Shown in pieces: positions 6,858-10,526 of a DNA stretch of 10,526 nt. The position numbers and the translations under genes are program-made. This DNA is from Rhodoferax sp. (GTDB taxonomy: Bacteria; Pseudomonadota; Gammaproteobacteria; Burkholderiales; Burkholderiaceae_C). The notes under the pieces are model-generated. The model ran no database searches, was not told the DNA's origin, and saw nothing but the letters and a program-made list of their open reading frames with translations. Each line of letters starts with the position of its first letter. Positions within the stretch are counted from its first letter, which is position 1. Where the stretch lies: assembly GCA_028292305.1 (NCBI GenBank), contig JAQGMQ010000153.1, forward strand, positions 1 through 10,526, read 5' to 3'.

Positions 6858-7349
6858 ATGACCACCCGCGAAAAAGACGCCTGCGACCTGCTCGATGCCG
6901 ACCACAAGGCTGTCAAGAAACTGTTCAAGGAATACGACACGCTGACTGGCTCACGCGCCAAGAGTGCCAACCAGCGCAAGGACGAACTCGCCACCGAAAT
7001 CTGCCAGATGCTCACGGTGCACGCGCAGATCGAGGAAGAAATTTTTTACCCGGCTTTCCGTGCCGCCGTGGCCGACACCGACCTGGTGGAAGAAGCCGAG
7101 GTCGAACACCAGACCGCCAAGGACCTGATCGCGCAAATCGAAAGCCGCGCCGACTCGGGCGACAAGTTCGACGCCAAGGTGAAGGTGCTGGGTGAATACA
7201 TCGACCACCACGTCAAGGAAGAACGCACCGAGATGTTCGTCAAGGCCCGCGCCGCGCGAAAGCTCGACCTGGTGGCGATGCGTGGTGAGCTGGAAGCCCG
7301 CAAGGAAGAGTTGCTGGCTGAACTCGTTGGCGATCCCCAACTGGCCTGA
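6858..7349 (+). CDS. Hemerythrin HHE cation-binding domain protein
   Basis: This 163-aa soluble four-helix-bundle protein is predicted to bind a non-haem di-iron centre; such proteins serve in O2, NO or iron sensing or handling. Candidate ligands in the expected order are H16 (LDADHKAVKKLF), H55 and E59 (HAQIEEEIFYPAF), H84 (VEHQTAKDL), and H117/H118 with E122 (IDHHVKEERTEMF). The HHVKEE...MF block is typical of the bacterial HHE family. I chose the ATG at 6858 rather than the in-frame ATG at 6846, because GGAG at 6848-6851 then lies 6 nt upstream as a ribosome binding site. The C-terminal tail (about 131-163) is a charged helix. It stands alone; the terminator at 7483-7516 probably ends its transcript. 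Its physiological ligand is not evident. Confidence 0.9.
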   Translation: MTTREKDACDLLDADHKAVKKLFKEYDTLTGSRAKSANQRKDELATEICQMLTVHAQIEEEIFYPAFRAAVADTDLVEEAEVEHQTAKDLIAQIESRADSGDKFDAKVKVLGEYIDHHVKEERTEMFVKARAARKLDLVAMRGELEARKEELLAELVGDPQLA

Positions 7350-7385
7350 CCATCTGCTTACCCTTTCAACGCTTGCCTGCCGCTG

Positions 7386-7440
7386 GCCGCCCGCTTCGCG
7401 CGCTGTCTGGCCCTGACCCGCGGCGCCGCGCGCGGGCGGC
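7386..7440 (+). repeat. Long-range inverted repeat in the spacer after the hemerythrin gene
   Basis: GCCGCCCGC (7386-7394) and GCGGGCGGC (7432-7440) are perfect 9-bp inverted arms around a 37-nt GC-rich loop that itself contains GGCGCC/GCGCGC self-complementary words. The arms can be extended imperfectly (CTTGCCTGCCGC at 7371 against GCGGGCGGCAAG ending at 7442). The element lies in a 224-bp gap between the hemerythrin gene and the 174-aa gene, just ahead of the terminator. Its role is unknown. Confidence 0.4.
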
Positions 7441-7482
7441 AAGTAATCTGCCCGAAACGGCAAAAATTGGCGTAGAGCGTTC

Positions 7483-7516
7483 GGCGTCGTCCCGCCCTGG
7501 GGCGACGCCTCTTTTT
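7483..7516 (+). terminator. Intrinsic (Rho-independent) terminator
   Basis: The arms GGCGTCGTCCC (7483-7493) and GGGGCGACGCC (7499-7509) form an 11-bp stem (one G-U pair) with the 5-nt loop GCCCT. It is followed at once by TCTTTTT. This is the clearest terminator in the window. It ends transcription coming from the hemerythrin gene and separates it from the 174-aa gene, which starts 57 bp later. Confidence 0.85.
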
Positions 7517-7573
7517 GTGTTGCCGCTCGGCCGTAGACTTGCGGACCATCTTTCCATCTGATCGGGAGAGCCC

Positions 7574-8098
7574 ATGAAACAGAACCCAGCCCTTGTGGCA
7601 CTTGTGAACGAACTGGCCACGTCCGCGGGTGTGTTGCGAGAAGGTGCGGTGGCCTCCCCGGAAATGCTGCAGCTGGTGCGGCTCGTGGCGGGCCGTTGCC
7701 TCGACGTTTTAGAGACGCCAGGCCACCCGGCCGAGCACTACGCCACCATTGCGCAGCTGTTCGACGAACCGATGTATGTTTCAGCCAAGGCGGCGCCTGG
7801 CTACCGCGCCGCGCTGCGCAACGCACCGCAGCTGTCGACCCGCGAACGGGCGTTGGCCGAATTCGTGTTTGCCGAAGTCATGCGGCAGAAAATCGGCGAT
7901 GTCGACGCCATGCAGGTGGCCTACCACGCATGGCACCAGGCGCCCGCCGCCGACGCGGCCCGGCCGTTCGCCGAGGCGCTGGTGCTGGCGCACCGATTGG
8001 TCACCGACCGCCTGGGCTACGAGAACGCCAACCCGGTGGCGCTCGGTACCGATGCGGCGGCCTATTTCGAGATCGAGTTCCTGCACGACCTGGCCTGA
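7574..8098 (+). CDS. Hypothetical 174-aa helical protein
   Basis: I do not recognise the family. The product is a soluble, Ala/Leu-rich, probably all-helical protein with no signal peptide or membrane segment and one cysteine (C42). Notable stretches are LSTRERALAEFVFAEVMRQK (88-107), VAYHAWHQAP (115-124) and a C-terminal acidic/aromatic tail, AAYFEIEFLHDLA (162-174). A good ribosome binding site, GGGAGAG (7564-7570), lies 3 nt before the ATG, which supports the start. It follows a strong terminator, so it should have its own promoter; I could not find a convincing one in the 57-bp gap. It converges on the SET-domain gene with 14 bp between stop codons. Confidence 0.85.
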   Translation: MKQNPALVALVNELATSAGVLREGAVASPEMLQLVRLVAGRCLDVLETPGHPAEHYATIAQLFDEPMYVSAKAAPGYRAALRNAPQLSTRERALAEFVFAEVMRQKIGDVDAMQVAYHAWHQAPAADAARPFAEALVLAHRLVTDRLGYENANPVALGTDAAAYFEIEFLHDLA

Positions 8099-8119
8099 GC
8101 CCGTTGGTGCCATCAGGCC
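8092..8119. terminator. Hairpin spanning both convergent stop codons (weak bidirectional terminator candidate)
   Basis: GGCCTGA (8092-8098) and TCAGGCC (8113-8119) are 7-bp inverted arms around a 14-nt loop. The arms contain the stop codons of the two facing genes, both of which end in GCC-TGA. There is no T-tract on either side, so intrinsic termination is doubtful. The symmetry may simply follow from both proteins ending in alanine. Confidence 0.3.
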
Positions 8120-8649
8120 GGGCCGACCATGTCGCCCCGGCACGCTTCCGCGGCACAGAAACAGCGGTAGGCCGCACGGTCGGCTTCGTTGTCGATGGTG
8201 AGCGCGTAATCCAGAAAAAGCTCTTCGCCCTTTGCCACCGGCGCAGTGGTGAAGATGCGTACCGCGAGGCGCTTTCGCTTCGCACCGGCGGGCTTCTCGC
8301 TGTCTTCGACGGCTTCGCAGTTGGGCACACAGGCGTGGTTCAGGTGCCGCGTGACATTGCCGCCCTGCGCACCGTCGATGGTGGTGCCGTCGGACAGGCC
8401 GAACAGATACGTCACCTTGTCGTCCCAATCGCCCCGGCCCATCTGGTAGGCGGTGTAGCGGCGGCCTTCGTACTGCGCCAGGAAACTCCCCGCAGGCAGA
8501 TCCACCTTGGCGAAAACGCCGTGGCCGTGCACCGGACTGTGGCGCACCTCGATCAGCGGATGCACCATTGGGTCGCCTGCAGCGGGCGCGGTGGGGGCTG
8601 GTGCAAAGTCGTGGACTTCAGGGACGGCGGATGAAGACGACATGGGCAT
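8113..8649 (-). CDS. SET-domain protein-lysine N-methyltransferase with post-SET zinc site
   Basis: This 178-aa soluble protein is predicted to methylate lysine using S-adenosylmethionine. Motifs (numbered from the ATG at 8649): GHGVFA (42-47), LPAGSFLAQYEG (51-62), the signature RHLNHACVPNCEA (101-113), GEELFLDY (141-148, with the catalytic-type Tyr148), and a post-SET CFCAAEACRG (163-172). C107 with C163, C165 and C170 matches the usual post-SET zinc cluster. There is no pre-SET domain. The frame is open to an ATG at 8685; I prefer 8649 because GAGA lies 7 nt upstream there and nothing useful precedes 8685. The N-terminal 30 residues are Ser/Pro/Ala-rich and probably disordered. SET proteins are best known from eukaryotes but are also widespread in Burkholderiales. 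The substrate is unknown. Divergent from the exported 106-aa protein. Confidence 0.88.
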   Translation of the reverse strand: MPMSSSSAVPEVHDFAPAPTAPAAGDPMVHPLIEVRHSPVHGHGVFAKVDLPAGSFLAQYEGRRYTAYQMGRGDWDDKVTYLFGLSDGTTIDGAQGGNVTRHLNHACVPNCEAVEDSEKPAGAKRKRLAVRIFTTAPVAKGEELFLDYALTIDNEADRAAYRCFCAAEACRGDMVGPA

Positions 8650-8769
8650 GGGAGATTCTCGGGGAAGCGGCGGGGTGGTCACCATGCAAGCAAACTACGT
8701 ACCGAGTCGTGGGCGCGGCGACGCTGGCAGCCGGGCGACTGGGGGAGCGATCGTAAACTCCACGACACC

Positions 8770-9090
8770 ATGGCCTCCGCATCGCCCCCTACCCGGGTCC
8801 TTTCCCTCTGCCGCGGCCTGGCCTGCGCCGCGCTGGCCTGGGCCGCCCTTTGCACTGGCGCGTATGCCGAGCCTTCCGACGTCGAACGTTCGGCATTCCA
8901 GAAGTACAACAGCTGCCCCTCTACCGGCCGGCGCAGCGGCGAATGCCCTGGCTACCGCATCGCCTACCGGGTAGCGCCCTGCGTGGGCGGGCAGGACCGG
9001 TGGACGAACATGCAATGGCTCAGCGAACCTGCCGCGCGTGAAAAGGCACGCAGCGACGCCGCAGCCTGCGCGGCACGGGCGAAAAAATAA
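8770..9090 (+). CDS. Exported 106-aa protein with four mature cysteines, unknown function
   Basis: I do not recognise the family. A Sec signal peptide is clear: a positively charged start, a hydrophobic core (LACAALAWAALCTG, 17-30) and the cleavage site AYA|EP after residue 33. The mature 73 residues contain four cysteines (C49, C59, C71, C100), likely forming two disulfides in the periplasm, and a Trp/Tyr-rich centre (YRIAYRV, RWTNMQWL). The C-terminal helix is Ala/Lys-rich. No ribosome binding site precedes the ATG; TAAACT at 8754-8759 could be a -10 box giving a very short or absent leader, which is speculative. A hairpin terminator candidate follows at 9098. Divergent from the SET gene. 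Confidence 0.78.
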   Translation: MASASPPTRVLSLCRGLACAALAWAALCTGAYAEPSDVERSAFQKYNSCPSTGRRSGECPGYRIAYRVAPCVGGQDRWTNMQWLSEPAAREKARSDAAACAARAKK

Positions 9091-9097
9091 CGCGGGG

Positions 9098-9125
9098 GCC
9101 GAACACATGGCGGCGTTCGGCTCTT
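9098..9125 (+). terminator. Probable intrinsic terminator after the 106-aa gene
   Basis: GCCGAAC (9098-9104) and GTTCGGC (9115-9121) form a perfect 7-bp stem with a 10-nt loop, followed by a short TCTT run. It lies 8 bp after the stop codon of the exported-protein gene. The T-run is short, so efficiency is uncertain. Confidence 0.55.
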
Positions 9126-9259
9126 GATCTCAGCCGTAGGACGTGGCCGCAAGTTCGCGCCAAGCCCGTGACACGCCATGCCCGCAACCGCATACTGGGC
9201 ACATGGTCCATACAGTTTTCTCATCCCGTTTTTCCAGCCTCTTGAACGCGGCTCAAGCC

Positions 9260-9625
9260 ATGCCGACGCGGCAGACGCGGCGTGCCACAGCGGCACGTCT
9301 GGTGACCGTGGCCATGCTCGCCGCGGCGCTCAGCGCCTGCGCCGTGGCACCCAAGAGCACTGGCGTGGTCGACCTGGGCGGCAACACCTTTCGCGTCACG
9401 GCCCGCGGCGCCATGGGCGTGCCCGCGCAAAGCCGCAAGGTCGCGCTCACGCAGGCCGATGAATTCTGTGCCGCGCGCAACCAGGCGATGCAGGTCACCG
9501 AAACCGGCAAGGCGCCGCTGGCCGGCCCGTACGAGGTCACCTTCACCTGCCTGCCGGACACCGACCCGGAAGCCACGACCAACGTCGTCAAGCGGCCCGC
9601 CACCGCCGTGCAGCCGGTAAAATAA
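9260..9625 (+). CDS. Small outer-membrane-type lipoprotein, unknown function
   Basis: This 121-aa predicted lipoprotein starts with basic residues (RQTRR), then a hydrophobic stretch (LVTVAMLAAALSAC) ending in a lipobox LSAC with Cys27 as the lipidated residue. Residue +2 is Ala, so Lol sorting to the outer membrane is expected. The mature part has GGNTFRVTARGAMGV (40-54) and ADEFCAARN (66-74), then a second cysteine in YEVTFTCLP (91-99); C70 and C97 may pair. This strand-helix-strand layout with a mid-helix Cys recurs in many short proteobacterial lipoproteins of unknown role. The frame is open upstream (ATGs at 9143 and 9203), but only the ATG at 9260 gives a normal-length signal peptide. 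No clear ribosome binding site. Followed 39 bp later by a second lipoprotein gene, possibly co-transcribed. Confidence 0.82.
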   Translation: MPTRQTRRATAARLVTVAMLAAALSACAVAPKSTGVVDLGGNTFRVTARGAMGVPAQSRKVALTQADEFCAARNQAMQVTETGKAPLAGPYEVTFTCLPDTDPEATTNVVKRPATAVQPVK

Positions 9626-9628
9626 AAC

Positions 9629-9647
9629 GGCCCGCGCGGGCGGTCTT
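9629..9647 (+). terminator. Weak hairpin between the two lipoprotein genes
   Basis: GCCCGCGCGGGC, flanked by further G/C, is a perfect 12-bp palindrome followed by GGTCTTT. The loop is tight and the T-run short and offset, so it may only attenuate. If active, it would lower expression of the downstream 49-aa gene. Confidence 0.3.
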
Positions 9648-9664
9648 TCGAGAGGATGTGTGCC

Positions 9665-9814
9665 ATGAAAATTCTTCCCTCCGTGGTTTCCATTTTTTGC
9701 GCCCTCGCGTTTTTGACCGGCTGCCCGGATGCCAAACCGCCCAAAGACCCGACGAACTTGCCCACGCCTAAAACCGGGACGACGAGCCCGCCTGCAACGC
9801 CAGGCACATCTTGA
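9665..9814 (+). CDS. 49-aa Pro/Thr-rich small lipoprotein
   Basis: This is a very short gene with a convincing lipoprotein signal: MKILPSVVSIFCALAFLTGC, lipobox LTGC with Cys20. The mature peptide is 30 residues, rich in Pro, Thr and Lys, with low complexity (for example KPPKDPTNLPTPKTGTT). AGAGGA (9651-9656) lies 8 nt before the ATG as a ribosome binding site. It follows the 121-aa lipoprotein gene by 39 bp on the same strand. It does not match entericidin or LptM as I know them: there is no Gly/Ala/Lys entericidin pattern and no CGLKGPLY. Such short lipid-anchored tails are often missed in annotation. Function unknown. Confidence 0.72.
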   Translation: MKILPSVVSIFCALAFLTGCPDAKPPKDPTNLPTPKTGTTSPPATPGTS

Positions 9815-9901
9815 GTATTGGCGCCTGCGACGTCCGGCGGTCGATCGCCGAGGCCATGTTCTCTGTGTCCTGAGGTCGGCCGCGTCACCGGCATCGACAC
9901 G

Positions 9902-10526
9902 ATGACCGGCCGCTATTTTCTCCAGCTGATCCTGCTCTCGGCGCTGTGGGGCGCCTCGTTCCTCTTCATCCGCATCGCCAGCCCCCTGCTTGGCCCGAAC
10001 GTACTGGCTGGCGTACGGATTGCGCTGGCCACGCTGACCCTGGCCATCATCATGAAGTGCATGGGCCAACGCTGGCCCTGGGCCAAATGGCGCGAGCTGA
10101 CGGTAATCGGCGCCTTGGCGGTGGCCATTCCGTTCGTGTTGTATTCGTGGGCTGCACTGCAACTGCCAGCAGGCTACGGGGCGCTGCTGAACAGCACGGC
10201 CGTGGTGTTCGCCACGTTGTCGGCCGCATGGCTCAAGGAAGAACGGCTCACTGCGCGCAAGCTGATGGGCTGTGTGTGCGGCTTTGCAGGCGTAGGCCTG
10301 ATCGTGCGCCTCGGCCCCATCGAACCCACGCCACAGGTCTTGTCGGCCGCAGCCATGTGCGTAGCCGCTTCCGCGAGTTATGGCTTTTCGACCCCACTGA
10401 TGAAACGCGCGACCGTGCACATCCCGCCCCTGGCGATTGCCGCGGCCATCCACGCGGCGGCCGCGCTGATGCTGTTGCCCGGCGCGGCGTGGAGCTGGCC
10501 GGCGGCCACGTTCACCCCCGCAGCCA
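9902..10526 (+). CDS. EamA-family (DMT superfamily) transporter, C-terminal part outside window
   Basis: This is an inner-membrane drug/metabolite transporter; 208 codons are visible of a usual ~290-300. The first EamA repeat (about 1-137) has the family opening LSALWGASFLFIRIA (12-26), LAGVRIALATL (35-45), ALLNSTAVVFATLSAAWLKEERLT (94-117) and CGFAGVGLIVRLG (126-138). The second repeat begins near 146 (LSAAAMCVAASASYGFSTPLMKR). About six to seven helices are seen, of the ten usual. DMT members export amino acids, metabolites or drugs; the substrate cannot be predicted. The ATG at 9902 gives the usual family N-terminus. No Shine-Dalgarno is evident. It starts 87 bp after the small lipoprotein gene and may not share its transcript. 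Confidence 0.92.
   Translation, partial: MTGRYFLQLILLSALWGASFLFIRIASPLLGPNVLAGVRIALATLTLAIIMKCMGQRWPWAKWRELTVIGALAVAIPFVLYSWAALQLPAGYGALLNSTAVVFATLSAAWLKEERLTARKLMGCVCGFAGVGLIVRLGPIEPTPQVLSAAAMCVAASASYGFSTPLMKRATVHIPPLAIAAAIHAAAALMLLPGAAWSWPAATFTPAA

Noticed and set aside
6608..7195. 195-codon plus-strand frame overlapping the hemerythrin start
   Set aside because: It is out of frame with the HHE domain, Arg/Pro-rich, and begins at the very end of the previous gene; it has no ribosome binding site.
9835..9850. CGGCG-N6-CGCCG hairpin before the EamA gene as a terminator
   Set aside because: Five-bp stem, no T-run, common by chance at this GC content.
9221..10453. 410-codon minus-strand frame over the lipoproteins and the EamA transporter
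   Set aside because: Arg/Gln/His/Gly-rich, no domain, and antisense to three genes with clear signal peptides or transporter motifs.

Overview
The window is GC-rich chromosomal DNA. Its codon use, its IclR and amino-acid ABC genes, and its small lipoproteins and hypothetical proteins suggest a betaproteobacterium of the Burkholderiales, probably Comamonadaceae-like. No rRNA or marker gene is present, so the genus cannot be fixed. I see no tRNA, rRNA, CRISPR array, transposase, integrase, attachment site or phage gene. It looks like ordinary chromosome with several lineage-specific small genes.

Left part (1-2102): two amino-acid ABC permease genes on the minus strand, the second cut by the window edge, face a divergent IclR-family regulator. 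The 327-bp intergenic region holds a good sigma70 promoter for the transport operon. An IclR-like palindrome overlaps its -35 box and spacer. A second palindrome lies just upstream of the regulator start, which suggests that the regulator controls both the transporter and itself. The substrate is unknown; the ATPase and binding protein are presumably beyond position 1.

Signalling block (2226-6149): a membrane diguanylate cyclase (periplasmic sensor, HAMP, GGDEF with I-site) converges on a soluble PAS-rich hybrid histidine kinase with a C-terminal receiver. They are separated by 36 bp.

Middle part (6353-8098): an 84-aa hypothetical with a strong ribosome binding site, an HHE hemerythrin protein, a structured spacer ending in a convincing intrinsic terminator, and a 174-aa hypothetical.

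Right part (8113-10526): a compact SET-domain lysine methyltransferase on the minus strand, then plus-strand genes for a 106-aa exported four-cysteine protein, a 121-aa lipoprotein, a 49-aa Pro/Thr-rich lipoprotein, and the first two thirds of an EamA/DMT transporter cut by the window end.

I found no convincing new multi-gene system. The best leads are the IclR operator/promoter arrangement, the C-rich leader of the ABC operon, the bacterial SET protein and the uncharacterised small proteins.
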